From contig JANQRB010000139.1 of NCBI GenBank assembly GCA_028284775.1, forward strand, positions 124,001-188,000: a DNA stretch of 64,000 nt, in the 5' to 3' direction. The notes under the pieces were generated by a model. It was not told the origin of the DNA. It saw nothing but the letters and a program-made list of their open reading frames with translations, and made no database searches. Positions 36,782-45,779 of this stretch are shown here, piece after piece. The position numbers and the translations under genes were made by a program. This DNA is from Candidatus Kapaibacterium sp. (GTDB lineage: Bacteria; Bacteroidota; Ignavibacteria; Kapaibacteriales; UBA7675). How positions within the stretch are numbered: the stretch's first letter is position 1; each line of letters opens with the position of its first letter.

Positions 36782-37912
36782 TTACAGGTTGCCTCGAGTC
36801 TCCTGCTCTCGTTCGATCGACTCAAAAAGCGCTTTGAAGTTGCCTTTGCCGAAGGATTCGGCGCCATGGCGTTGTATGATTTCGATAAAAAGGGTCGGCC
36901 GATCCTCAAGCGGCTTCGTAAAAATTTGCAGCATATAGCCTTTGTCGTCGCGATCGACCAGAATCTTCAATTGCCGCAGCCGCTCGAAGCTTTCGTCGAT
37001 ATCGCCAACGCGATCGCGAAGCTCATCGTAATAAGTATCGGGGGTCACGAGAAAATCGACGCCATTAGCGTGGAGCTGAGAGACAGTATGGACAATATCG
37101 CTGGTGTGCATTGCAATATGCTGCACGCCCGGCCCATTGTTAAACTGAACATATTCTTCGATTTGCGACTTTCGCAGTCCTTCCGCCGGTTCATTGATCG
37201 GGAACTTTATCCAGCGGTTTTCATTTGCCACGACCGTCGAGCGCAAGGCGGTGTAATCCGTTGAAATATCCTTGTCGTCAAAGGACACAAAACGCGAAAA
37301 GCCAAACACCTTTTTGTAGAATTCGACGGTTTCGTTCATTTGCTCCCAGCCGACATTGCCGACCACGTGATCGACAAATTGAAGGCCGACGGCCTGGGCC
37401 AGCGTATCCTGCGGCGTTGCTTTAAAGTGGGGCAGAAATGGCCCGGTATACGAATCTTCGCGCTGAACAAAAGTATGCACGGTATCGCCGTAGGTGGCGA
37501 TAGAAGCAAGTGTCACGCTGCCGTTCTCATCTTCGACCGTGTGCGGTTCGGCGACTCCCCTGGCGCCACGACCGGTGGTTATCGAATAGGCCTCGGCAGC
37601 ATCCGTCACGTGCAGCGCGATATCGCGTACTCCGTCGCCGTGCTGCTTCAGGAAATCGGTCGAGGGATGATCCGGCAACAAGGGAGTCGTGAGCAGCAGC
37701 ACGATTTTGCCTTGCCGCAAGGCATAACTTACCGTTTCCCGGACACCCGTCTCAGGGCCGGCATACGCGAACAGCTCGAAGCCAAAAGCCCGACGATAGA
37801 AGTAGGCCGCCTGTTTAGCATTGCCGACAAAAAATTCAATGTGATGAGTTCCCTTAATAGTAAACAGATCACGTCCTTCTTCCTGCTCTGATGCGTTTTC
37901 CGCCCTTGCCAT
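36782..37912 (-). CDS. hppD: 4-hydroxyphenylpyruvate dioxygenase
   Basis: A 376-residue Fe(II) dioxygenase turning 4-hydroxyphenylpyruvate into homogentisate, in tyrosine breakdown. I chose the ATG at 37912, preceded by AAGGAG. The longer frame adds 31 unlikely residues. The three iron ligands are visible: His in LQFVDHVVGNV, His in NGPGVQHIAMHT and Glu in LFIEIIQRHG. The family end GKGNFKALFESIEREQ is present. It lies 89 bases after hisC on the same strand. No homogentisate dioxygenase is in the window, so the fate of homogentisate (breakdown, or quinone/pigment use) is open. Confidence 0.95.
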   Translation of the reverse strand: MARAENASEQEEGRDLFTIKGTHHIEFFVGNAKQAAYFYRRAFGFELFAYAGPETGVRETVSYALRQGKIVLLLTTPLLPDHPSTDFLKQHGDGVRDIALHVTDAAEAYSITTGRGARGVAEPHTVEDENGSVTLASIATYGDTVHTFVQREDSYTGPFLPHFKATPQDTLAQAVGLQFVDHVVGNVGWEQMNETVEFYKKVFGFSRFVSFDDKDISTDYTALRSTVVANENRWIKFPINEPAEGLRKSQIEEYVQFNNGPGVQHIAMHTSDIVHTVSQLHANGVDFLVTPDTYYDELRDRVGDIDESFERLRQLKILVDRDDKGYMLQIFTKPLEDRPTLFIEIIQRHGAESFGKGNFKALFESIEREQETRGNL

Positions 37913-38001
37913 AACTTTACTCCTTAAGAATGTTAAAAACCTGCTGCACCACTTCGTCCGGTGTGCGTTAATTCGGCGGCAGGATTCGCGCCGCCGGGCA
38001 G

Positions 38002-39126
38002 TCACTCCTGATCGACAACAACATGGACAGATTCTCCGAGCGCCGCAACGAATCGGCGATTGTCCTCGGGCAAAGCCGTGCTGACCCGAAGACAGTGCGG
38101 CAGTCCAAAGCCCCCCAAAGGCCTGGTGATAAAACCCAGCCGCAGCAGCGCATCATATAATTTAAGCGCGGCATTTGTCGTTTTGCAATCAAACATGACA
38201 AAATTGCCGAGCGAATACGGCATCGAAATTCCCATCGCGGGTACTTCTTGCCGGAACAAGTGCAGCGCGGCCGTGTTTGTACTGACCGTCTGCTGCAAAA
38301 ACTCTTTATCATCGAGTGCGCCCAGGGCCGCCGACTGCGCCACGGTGGATGGTTCGAATGGGAACTTCACTTTGCGCATTGCATCGATAATCGCCTGATG
38401 AGCAATACCGTAACCGACGCGAAGACCGGCAATACCGTAGGCCTTGGAAAAAGTCCGCAGGGTCAGAACATTGTCAAAGCGATAGAGCAGTGAATCCGGG
38501 TAACTGTCGGGCTCGACATCCCGAGCATACTCCAGATAGGCTTCATCGAGGATTATGAGGACATTGCCTGGAATCCGCGCGTGAAGCCATTCGAATTCAT
38601 CACGCGTAATGTAGGTGCCGGTCGGATTATTCGGATTCGCAATGTAGACCACTTTAACCCGCGGACCGAGCCCCGCTGCCAGCGCCTGTACGTCGAATCG
38701 AAAGTCCGCTGTCAAAGGCAGGTAGTTAACTTTGTTGCCGCAGGCCTGAGCCTGCACTTTGAATCCGACAAAGGTTCCGTCGCAGGTCAGCAGCTCATCG
38801 CCGCAGCCGAGCACCGCGCGCAGGGCAATGGAAAGAATACTCTCCGAGCCGCTGCCGCAAATGACATTGTCGGTATGAACCTGATGGCGATCGGCCAGCG
38901 CTGCCGACAGCGTCGCTCCGCCATTCGGATAGGTATGCAGGCTGCCGGCGAATTCCGCCATACGTGCGACTGCCTTCGGCGACGGGCCGAAGGGATTTTC
39001 GTTCGAGGCGAGTTTAATAAGCTGTTCTAGGCCTAGTTCCCGCTGTACGACTTCGATAGACTTGCCAGGTTTGTATGGCGACAAGGTCTGAATGTGCTCG
39101 GGCAATTCAATCATGCGTACCGACAT
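38002..39126 (-). CDS. hisC: Histidinol-phosphate-type aminotransferase
   Basis: A 374-residue class I/II PLP aminotransferase. Marks are KLASNENPFGPSPKA, NVICGSGSESILS, NPNNPTGTYITRDEF, ILDEAYLEYA and the PLP-lysine block TFSKAYGIAGLRVGYG. It matches HisC best, which in many bacteria also uses tyrosine and phenylalanine. No his genes are near, and the next gene in the same direction is 4-hydroxyphenylpyruvate dioxygenase. A tyrosine aminotransferase role here is therefore a reasonable inference: tyrosine to hydroxyphenylpyruvate to homogentisate. Confidence 0.9.
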   Translation of the reverse strand: MSVRMIELPEHIQTLSPYKPGKSIEVVQRELGLEQLIKLASNENPFGPSPKAVARMAEFAGSLHTYPNGGATLSAALADRHQVHTDNVICGSGSESILSIALRAVLGCGDELLTCDGTFVGFKVQAQACGNKVNYLPLTADFRFDVQALAAGLGPRVKVVYIANPNNPTGTYITRDEFEWLHARIPGNVLIILDEAYLEYARDVEPDSYPDSLLYRFDNVLTLRTFSKAYGIAGLRVGYGIAHQAIIDAMRKVKFPFEPSTVAQSAALGALDDKEFLQQTVSTNTAALHLFRQEVPAMGISMPYSLGNFVMFDCKTTNAALKLYDALLRLGFITRPLGGFGLPHCLRVSTALPEDNRRFVAALGESVHVVVDQE

Positions 39127-39160
39127 TCCGGATTCACAAGCTTCCCCTATTTACAGTGGT

Positions 39161-39189
39161 GTAAATTACGAAACACGTCGCTAATTTAC
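39161..39189. promoter_or_regulatory. Palindrome upstream of hisC-hppD
   Basis: GTAAATTA at 39161-39168 and TAATTTAC at 39182-39189 are perfect inverted 8-base arms, 13 bases apart, centred about 50 bases before the hisC start. The layout fits an operator for a dimeric regulator of aromatic amino acid breakdown. No regulator gene is adjacent. Confidence 0.45.
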
Positions 39190-39224
39190 GACAGGAAAAA
39201 TCTCGTATTCGGCGAAAAAGAGCT

Positions 39225-41039
39225 TTATTGAATGATACGGGCGCTGACCTTTATGCGGCGCTGCTGCGCATAAGTTTCGTCGTCGCTGTCGGCCGCAACA
39301 ACGCGATTTGTGATGCGAAAACGCACCCGCTCCTCGTATTGCGGATAGATGCTGTCCACCGCCAGCAGGCGCTGCAATTCCCTGGCGGTAAAATAAGCCC
39401 GCAGCCGCGACAGGACCTTGTTGCTCATCCGATCGCCGCGTTGCACATAAACGTTTAAGTCCGGATCGCTGATCGATTCATCGGCGTAGCGGGCGCTTTC
39501 AGAGATCGGTCGCGGATCGGCAAATCCTTCTACCGTGATTTCCAGCACTTCGCGTCCGGTAGCGCATTCGTCGAGAAAGATGGCCATGAAATCCTTTAAC
39601 ACGTCGGCCATATCAACCAGCGCCTGTTCTACACTCGGAGCATAGCCGTCGTAACGTTCGCCCGGTAGCTCTATGTAGGTCGTGCTGTCGTCTTTGCCGA
39701 TTAGGTTAAAAAGAAATCGGGAGCGCAGATCCTGCAGATTGTCGCTCGTGCTCGGCTTATAGTAGCCTGTCACAAAAAAGGGCACCGAGTAGCTCGGGAG
39801 AGCCGTCTGCGGCAGATCAAAGGTCGGCACGCTGAATTCAACCCTCAGCACCACGGGTTCGAAAGCGCAGGGAGCTGAAATATTTTGTTCCAACGGGTCG
39901 CCGCGATAACATGGATTGCTGTAGGCGAGGCGGTAGTCGGCGCCGGGGTCGACCGGCATTTCAAAACGGCCGAACTCATCGAGCGGCAGGGAGGCGATAC
40001 GCTCGTCCGCTGCATTATAAACATCGACAGCCTCGGAACCGGGACTGTGAAAGTCGGAGTCGACCCGGCCCTGTATCATTACATCCTGACAGAGCCGCAT
40101 GGCATACAAATCGCAACCGCCGCAACCGCCCAGGCGATTCGAAGCGAAGATAATCGAATCGCGCCAGAGCGCCGGACTGTTCTCGTCGAACTGCGTATTG
40201 AGCGGAAAGGGCAGGGCCTGCGGGCGGCCGTAAGCGCCGGTAATTCCTGGCCTCGAGACCAGTAAATCGAAACTGCGGTTGCTGCTGTGGGCATTGGAGG
40301 CAAAATACAAGGCGTTGTCGGGCGCCAACGCGGGCGTGATTTCATCGAACTCGGTGTTAACGGCGTCGCCGAGATTACGCGGCGTTGACCAGGGCTGCCC
40401 CAGAGCCGGACGCGTAGCGATATACAGGTCGGCGTCGCGGGCTGCGGCGTCGACATCATCTGCGTTAAGAGGCCGGTCCGAAGCGAATATGAGCAGCAGG
40501 CCATCGGCGGAAATTACCGGCTGAGCATCCCAATAGGGTGAATTGACCGTCCGACCGAGCGGCTCCGGCATACTCCAGCCATCCTCGTTGTGCACACAGA
40601 CGAACAAATCCGCATCGGCCTCGGCGCCGGCTGCACTGAAACTGGCAAAATACATTTCAACCCGACCACTGCTGCCGTCAAAGTAGAAGGCGGCCGAGCC
40701 GTCATTGAGGAATGAATTCAGCGGCGGGTTCCGCACAATTTCCGCTTCCGAGAACCCTGCGGCTGTCACTTCGCTGGTATAGATATCTTCGCCGAATTTG
40801 GACAGGCTGTCGACGAATTCCATCGCTCTGCCGCCATGGCGATTGGAGGTGAACAACATCTGCGTGAGCCCGTAAGGCACTGGCGCATATTCATCATAAG
40901 GCGTATTGACGCCGAGGCCGAGATTGCCTTCGCTGGTGGTGCCGCTGCAGTATTCCACCGCCGGCGAGCACGAAGCGAAGCTCAGGACCACAGCGCCGAG
41001 TATCGCGGGAAGAGAAAAGGATCGGACGAAATGCCGCAT
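39225..41039 (-). CDS. PD40-repeat lipoprotein with C-terminal OmpA-like domain
   Basis: A 604-residue envelope protein. The signal peptide ends AVVLSFASC followed by SPAV (lipobox). Residues about 50-310 hold PD40/WD40-like propeller strands such as LLLIFASDRPL, ALYFASNAHS and SIIFASNRLGGCGGCDLYAM. A short carboxypeptidase-regulatory-like region follows (about 315-375). The last 180 residues resemble an OmpA-like peptidoglycan-binding domain, with VEGFADPRP and NKVLSRLRAYF in the expected places, though the usual NxxLSxxRA motif is altered. This layout is common in Bacteroidota-type genomes. Its function is unknown and probably structural or linked to secretion. Confidence 0.8.
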   Translation of the reverse strand: MRHFVRSFSLPAILGAVVLSFASCSPAVEYCSGTTSEGNLGLGVNTPYDEYAPVPYGLTQMLFTSNRHGGRAMEFVDSLSKFGEDIYTSEVTAAGFSEAEIVRNPPLNSFLNDGSAAFYFDGSSGRVEMYFASFSAAGAEADADLFVCVHNEDGWSMPEPLGRTVNSPYWDAQPVISADGLLLIFASDRPLNADDVDAAARDADLYIATRPALGQPWSTPRNLGDAVNTEFDEITPALAPDNALYFASNAHSSNRSFDLLVSRPGITGAYGRPQALPFPLNTQFDENSPALWRDSIIFASNRLGGCGGCDLYAMRLCQDVMIQGRVDSDFHSPGSEAVDVYNAADERIASLPLDEFGRFEMPVDPGADYRLAYSNPCYRGDPLEQNISAPCAFEPVVLRVEFSVPTFDLPQTALPSYSVPFFVTGYYKPSTSDNLQDLRSRFLFNLIGKDDSTTYIELPGERYDGYAPSVEQALVDMADVLKDFMAIFLDECATGREVLEITVEGFADPRPISESARYADESISDPDLNVYVQRGDRMSNKVLSRLRAYFTARELQRLLAVDSIYPQYEERVRFRITNRVVAADSDDETYAQQRRIKVSARIIQ

Positions 41040-41188
41040 TCCTAAAAATTATGAAAATCCTTGCTTTTACCGAAACAATAGCGGGCAATGGCGCTCGTTA
41101 TGCCTAAATTGTTTTGTTGAAGAACGAGGCCGATGGACTGTCCGGCGTCGTAACTGAATATCCGCAAACGCAGTCAGCGCAATACCCG

Positions 41189-42178
41189 ATGAAGAAAGAA
41201 CGAATAGCGATTGTCTTTACAGGCGGCACCATTTCAATGCGACGCGACCCCGATTTCGGCGGCATCGCGCCGGCTTTGTCGGCTGAACAAATCCTCGATC
41301 TGGCTCCGAATCTCCACACGCTCGCCGACATCGAGATGCATTCTTTCGGTACCCACCCCGGGCCTCACATGACACCCAGTCTGATGCTCGAGCTGAAGGA
41401 CATAGTGCAGACGTATGCGGATCGGGAGGATATATTCGGTATTATCATTACACACGGCACCGACACGCTCGAAGAAACGGCGTACTTCCTGGATTGTACG
41501 TTGAAAACCTCGAAGCCGGTTGTTATTGTCGGATCCATGCGCAACAGCAGCGATTTTGACTGGGACGGGCCGCGCAATCTGCGCGATGCGGTGCTGATTG
41601 CGACTAATGCCGATGCGCGCGACAAAGGCGTACTCGTATGCTTTAACGAAACCATTCACGCCGCATCCGAAGTTTCAAAAGTCGACACCAGCAATCTCAA
41701 TACTTTTGAATCGCTTAACTTCGGCCCGATGGGGCGCATCGCGAGCAATACGATCTATTTCTATCGCGATCCGGTGCACCGTGATTATTTCGAAACCCGC
41801 TTCATTCCCAATTTTGTCCCGATCATCAAAACGTATACCGGGCAAGAGACTTTTTTGCTGGAAAAAGTAATCGACCATCAGCCCGAAGGCATAATAATCG
41901 AGGCGATGGGCGTCGGCAACGTGCCTCCACCGGTTGCTGCGGAATTGTACCGAGCAATCCAGCAGGACATTCCGGTTATTCTTGTCTCGCGTTGTCCTGT
42001 CGGGCGCGTCGAACATGTTTACGCCTATGAAGGTGCAGGGAGCGAACTTTATGATGTAGGCGTTATTTTTGTCGATTACCTGAATGCCCAGAAAGCGCGC
42101 ATCAAGCTGATCGCGGCTTTAGGCGCTGAAGAGCCTCCGGAGCGCCTGCGGGCCATTTTCGAGTGGAGTAAACATTGA
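41189..42178 (+). CDS. L-asparaginase
   Basis: A 329-residue amidohydrolase turning asparagine into aspartate and ammonia. I chose the ATG at 41189, giving MKKERIAIVFTGGTIS. The longer frame adds 25 residues with no family likeness. The two nucleophile blocks are present: TGGTIS (first Thr) and IITHGTDTLEETAYFLD (Thr and Asp). FNETIHAASEVSKVDTSNLNTFES and EAMGVGNVPPP are also typical. No signal peptide, so the cytoplasmic type I class is likely. Confidence 0.92.
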   Translation: MKKERIAIVFTGGTISMRRDPDFGGIAPALSAEQILDLAPNLHTLADIEMHSFGTHPGPHMTPSLMLELKDIVQTYADREDIFGIIITHGTDTLEETAYFLDCTLKTSKPVVIVGSMRNSSDFDWDGPRNLRDAVLIATNADARDKGVLVCFNETIHAASEVSKVDTSNLNTFESLNFGPMGRIASNTIYFYRDPVHRDYFETRFIPNFVPIIKTYTGQETFLLEKVIDHQPEGIIIEAMGVGNVPPPVAAELYRAIQQDIPVILVSRCPVGRVEHVYAYEGAGSELYDVGVIFVDYLNAQKARIKLIAALGAEEPPERLRAIFEWSKH

Positions 42179-42203
42179 CGGCAACGCGCCCGGAAGCGAG
42201 CAG

Positions 42204-42602
42204 GTGGAGTACCCAAGGGTGAATTCTTTACGAACGAGCGGATACTATTACAGCTTATTCGGCATTGCGGCGGCCTTCGCTTTTGCCTATGCGGGCGCCG
42301 ATACAGCAAACCTGCTGCTCGTATTTGGCGGGGCGGGCCTCGGCACACTTCTTGTCGGCAGCGGATATCTTATTATGGCGCAGCGCCGCGCGGGTTTGCT
42401 TCTGGCGACATTTACCTGTGCATTACTGCTGGGCTATTATGCCTATAACTTTGTGCTCGGCGTGTCGGTGATGATGCCCGTCCAGCGCCTTATTGAAACT
42501 TCAATGCTGGTGCTCGCTCTTATCGGGCTCGCAATTGGGCTATCCTTTCCCGACTCCGCATCAATGATCGGCGTCCGTCATAGGCAGGATCAGCCGGAGT
42601 AA
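42204..42602 (+). CDS. Small four-helix membrane protein (TMEM14/UPF0136-like)
   Basis: A 132-residue protein with four hydrophobic segments (about 14-30, 35-58, 63-85, 95-115) and a short charged tail. Placement of small residues and the MMPVQRLIETSMLVLAL stretch resemble TMEM14/UPF0136 proteins, whose bacterial role is unknown. The start is GTG at 42204 or GTG at 42219. The gene begins 25 bases after the asparaginase stop on the same strand and may be co-transcribed. Confidence 0.65.
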   Translation: MEYPRVNSLRTSGYYYSLFGIAAAFAFAYAGADTANLLLVFGGAGLGTLLVGSGYLIMAQRRAGLLLATFTCALLLGYYAYNFVLGVSVMMPVQRLIETSMLVLALIGLAIGLSFPDSASMIGVRHRQDQPE

Positions 42603-42735
42603 CCGTTCGCATTCCGCAGGATTGACAATGTTCAGCATGGTCCGGGCAGCAGCGCCTTGCCATGGTCTTTATCCGGCCTCAGACCTAAACTCAAGGCTAT
42701 CGACGGCGGCAGCACCGTCGATATGACAAACTCGT

Positions 42736-43869
42736 ATGAATCGATGCGCAGCAGTCATCAATCGCTCCAATCTTCGCCATAATGTCCGACAGATTCGCGC
42801 GCGTGCGCGTGGGGCGGACATTCTGGCAATTGTCAAAGCCAACGCCTATGGGCACGGAATAACATCTTGCGCCCAACTGTTTCGCAGCGAAGGTGTCAAA
42901 GTTCTCGGTGTGGCGTATGCCGATGAGGCTGCTGAATTGCGCCGTGCCGGCGACACGGGACGAATCCTGGTCCTGACCCCTCCCTTTCCCGAAGAAGCCC
43001 GACGTTTTTGCGAGCTCGGCCTCGAGTTCGTGGTCTGCTCCGACGATACGCGCACAGCTTTTAATGCCGAGGCGCTACGCCGCAAAACCGTCCTGAAAGC
43101 CCATCTCTATCTCGATACCGGTTTGCATCGCGACGGTATCGACTACCGCGAGGCCCTGCCGTTTATGGAAAGCTGCCACCCAGCCCAAGGCATCGCGTTT
43201 CAGGGCCTCTGCACCCATTTCGCCACTTCTGACGAAGCCGATAAAACTTTTCTGCTGACACAGGTAGAGCGCTTCGAAACGGCGCGCAAAGCACTTCATG
43301 CGGCAGGATATTCTTTCGCCGATATTCACGCCAGTAACAGCGGCGCCCTCAGCGACGTAGCGGCGGCGCACTACAGCCTGGTACGTGCCGGCAGCGCCCT
43401 TTATGGCTACAATGCATCCACGCAGCTGCAGCAACCGCTGGACCTCCGACCGGCCCTTCGTTTTGTCGCGCGTATCAACGCGATCCGCAGCATCGAGGCC
43501 GGCGAGTCTGTGAGTTATGGGCGTCGGTTTACCGCTTCGGAGCCGACAAAGATCGCCACGATTGCTGTCGGCTATGGCGACGGTCTCCATCGCAGCCTCA
43601 GTGGCAGGCTTGACTGCCTGGTGGGCGGCCGACGATTGCCGATCGTCGGAACAATTTGTATGGATGAGTGTATGGCTGACATCGGCGATGCTCCGGTGAA
43701 TGTCGGCGACGAAGCAGTCTTTATCGGCTGTCAGCAGAAAGCGCACATCAATGCACAGGAATTGGCGGAGGCCGCCGCTACGATCCACTATGAAATCCTG
43801 TCGAGTATCGCCGCCAGAGTACCGCGCCTGTATGTGGATGAGGCTCCGCCCCTGAAGCCGGGAGCTTAG
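42736..43869 (+). CDS. alr: Alanine racemase
   Basis: A 377-residue PLP enzyme making D-alanine for peptidoglycan. ILAIVKANAYGHG holds the PLP lysine. SVSYGRRFTASEPTKIATIAVGYGDG holds the second catalytic Tyr in the C-terminal domain, and GRRLPIVGTICMDECMADIGD follows. Length and motifs fit the usual enzyme. A single gene, not fused to murF as in many Bacteroidota. Confidence 0.95.
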   Translation: MNRCAAVINRSNLRHNVRQIRARARGADILAIVKANAYGHGITSCAQLFRSEGVKVLGVAYADEAAELRRAGDTGRILVLTPPFPEEARRFCELGLEFVVCSDDTRTAFNAEALRRKTVLKAHLYLDTGLHRDGIDYREALPFMESCHPAQGIAFQGLCTHFATSDEADKTFLLTQVERFETARKALHAAGYSFADIHASNSGALSDVAAAHYSLVRAGSALYGYNASTQLQQPLDLRPALRFVARINAIRSIEAGESVSYGRRFTASEPTKIATIAVGYGDGLHRSLSGRLDCLVGGRRLPIVGTICMDECMADIGDAPVNVGDEAVFIGCQQKAHINAQELAEAAATIHYEILSSIAARVPRLYVDEAPPLKPGA

Positions 43870-43961
43870 TGAACCGCAACAGCGGGATTTCCCCTCGCAG
43901 GTTGCCTGCTTCGCCGATATTTTATCTATCTTTTTCGGGACACTCTCCGGAGCTTGTCCTA

Positions 43962-44049
43962 AATTGACGGCTCCGGTCCGTCAATTCGCTCGCGATCAAT
44001 GCGTTAATGCTTCGATCGCGGGAGAAGCGGCACGATACATCCGTCAATT
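43962..44049. promoter_or_regulatory. Three CCGTCAATT elements upstream of the guanylyltransferase gene
   Basis: AATTGACGG (43962-43970) and CCGTCAATT (43978-43986) form a perfect 9-base inverted repeat around seven bases. A third CCGTCAATT lies at 44041-44049, just 33 bases before the start codon. The repeated half-site suggests regulator binding upstream of the gene. The palindrome could alternatively be a hairpin after alr, but no T-run follows. Confidence 0.45.
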
Positions 44050-44082
44050 AGTTCCGATACCCTAATCACAATCCTGGAAGTT

Positions 44083-45171
44083 ATGAGGCGAGTAGCAGTT
44101 ATTATGGCCGGTGGATTCGGGGTGCGTTTATGGCCACGCAGCCTGGAAAAGCACCCCAAGCAGTTTATTCACATTATCGGGCGCGGGACGATGATCCAGA
44201 ATACCGTCTTCCGCCTGTCGCCTCTCTTCGAGGCGGAAGATATCTTTGTCATAACCAGCGAAGGCAATAAACAGACGGTTCGCGAACAATTGCCGTCGAT
44301 CCCGGAAGAGAATATCCTCATCGAGCCTTTCGGACGCAATACCGCGCCCTGTACGGCGCTGGCGGCTATGATTATCGATGCTCGCTATGCCGAAGATGTC
44401 GTGATAACGGTGCTGCCTTCGGATCATCTGATCATGAATGTCGGCGAGTTTCAGACCGCCCTGAAGCTGGCGCACCTGGCGGCCGAAGAAATCGACGGCA
44501 TCATTACGCTCGGCGTAACGCCCACGCGGCCGGAGACCGGATTCGGCTACATCCAGGTGACCGACGAGGAAGGCGTTGAAAATCCCTTCTTCAACCGCGG
44601 GCTGCGTCTGATGGCCAATTTTGCTGAAAAGCCGGATATCGACACCGCCAAACGCTTTTTGCAGGCTGGCGACTTTCTCTGGAATTCCGGCATCTTCGTC
44701 TGGAAGACCTCGATCGTCTGGGAAGCAATGGAAAAGTACCTGCCGGATCACTTCGCCCTTTTTCAAGTCCTGAAAAAGCATATCGGTAAAGACAGCTATG
44801 ACGAGTTTCTGGAAAACTGCTATCGTCAGATGCGTAATATTTCGCTGGATTACGGCATTATGGAAAAGGCGCGGGATATGTATGTGCTGGAAGCTTCTTT
44901 CGGCTGGAGCGATGTCGGCACCTGGGATGAATTTCATCGTCTGTCCCTGAAGGATGCAAGCGACAATGTGCTGGAAGGCAATGTGATTGCAATCGACACC
45001 TCCAATTGCCTGATAAGCGCGCGCGAAAAATTGATTGCCGCCGTCGGCATTGAAGATTTAATCGTGGTGGAATCCGACAGCGCGATTCTGCTGTGCAAAC
45101 GTTCGGAATCACAGGATGTGAAAGAAATTATCGACTTCCTGCGCCGGAAACAAATTACTCACTTTCTCTGA
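44083..45171 (+). CDS. manC: Mannose-1-phosphate guanylyltransferase
   Basis: A 362-residue nucleotidyltransferase making GDP-mannose from mannose-1-phosphate and GTP for surface polysaccharides. The N-terminus has VIMAGGFGVRLWPRS and HPKQF, the GTP and Mg site. FGRNTAPCTALAAM, VLPSDHLI, GFGYIQV, FAEKPD and NSGIFVWK follow in order. The length fits the single-domain form without the isomerase domain. It ends eight bases before the RlpA gene. Confidence 0.93.
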   Translation: MRRVAVIMAGGFGVRLWPRSLEKHPKQFIHIIGRGTMIQNTVFRLSPLFEAEDIFVITSEGNKQTVREQLPSIPEENILIEPFGRNTAPCTALAAMIIDARYAEDVVITVLPSDHLIMNVGEFQTALKLAHLAAEEIDGIITLGVTPTRPETGFGYIQVTDEEGVENPFFNRGLRLMANFAEKPDIDTAKRFLQAGDFLWNSGIFVWKTSIVWEAMEKYLPDHFALFQVLKKHIGKDSYDEFLENCYRQMRNISLDYGIMEKARDMYVLEASFGWSDVGTWDEFHRLSLKDASDNVLEGNVIAIDTSNCLISAREKLIAAVGIEDLIVVESDSAILLCKRSESQDVKEIIDFLRRKQITHFL

Positions 45172-45179
45172 TATCGCTT

Positions 45180-45653
45180 ATGACTGTGCAGCAGGCTCTC
45201 GGCATTGCCGCTCTGGCAGCATTGATAATTTTCAACAGCGCCTGCGGCTCCGCCGTTCGTTATAGTTCAGCCGGCGCCGGGTCGTCCGGGGAGTTGGGGA
45301 ATACGGCTTCGGCACGGGAGCCTTCGGGCGATACCGAAGAGACAAAGGACGATGTATCGTCAGGCTCTACCTTGCGCGGTATCGCCAGTTATTATGCCGA
45401 CAAGTTCCACGGACGTTTGACCGCCAACGGCGAACGCTTCGATCAAAATAAGTTAACCGCCGCCCACCGTACATTGCCCTTTGGCACGCGCGTACGAGTA
45501 CGCAACCTCCGCAATGACAAAGTCGTAGTCGTTCGCATCAATGATCGCGGTCCTTTTGTCGACAATCGAATCATCGATTTATCGCGGGCAGCGGCCGAGG
45601 CGCTGGAAATGATTCGTGACGGCGTTGTACCGGTCGAAGTCACGCTGTTGTAG
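45180..45653 (+). CDS. rlpA: RlpA-like septal-ring lipoprotein
   Basis: A 157-residue lipoprotein starting at the ATG at 45180. The signal peptide ends LIIFNSAC followed by GSAV. After a Ser/Gly/Glu-rich linker (about 30-65) the double-psi beta-barrel follows: RGIASYYADKFHGRLTANGE, LTAAHRTLPFGTRVRV and INDRGPFVDNRIIDLSRAAA, with the conserved Asp and His of RlpA lytic transglycosylases. No SPOR domain is present. It acts on peptidoglycan at the outer-membrane side. Likely co-transcribed with manC. Confidence 0.88.
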   Translation: MTVQQALGIAALAALIIFNSACGSAVRYSSAGAGSSGELGNTASAREPSGDTEETKDDVSSGSTLRGIASYYADKFHGRLTANGERFDQNKLTAAHRTLPFGTRVRVRNLRNDKVVVVRINDRGPFVDNRIIDLSRAAAEALEMIRDGVVPVEVTLL

Positions 45654-45779
45654 CAGGGACGACTGATGCGTATTCGATGAGACGGAAGGCCGTAGATTAT
45701 CTGCCGAACTAAATAATTAGCGGCTCGCTTCGTTAGAATTGCTGCTGTGTAAACGGCAGTCGATCCGGAACACCTGAGG

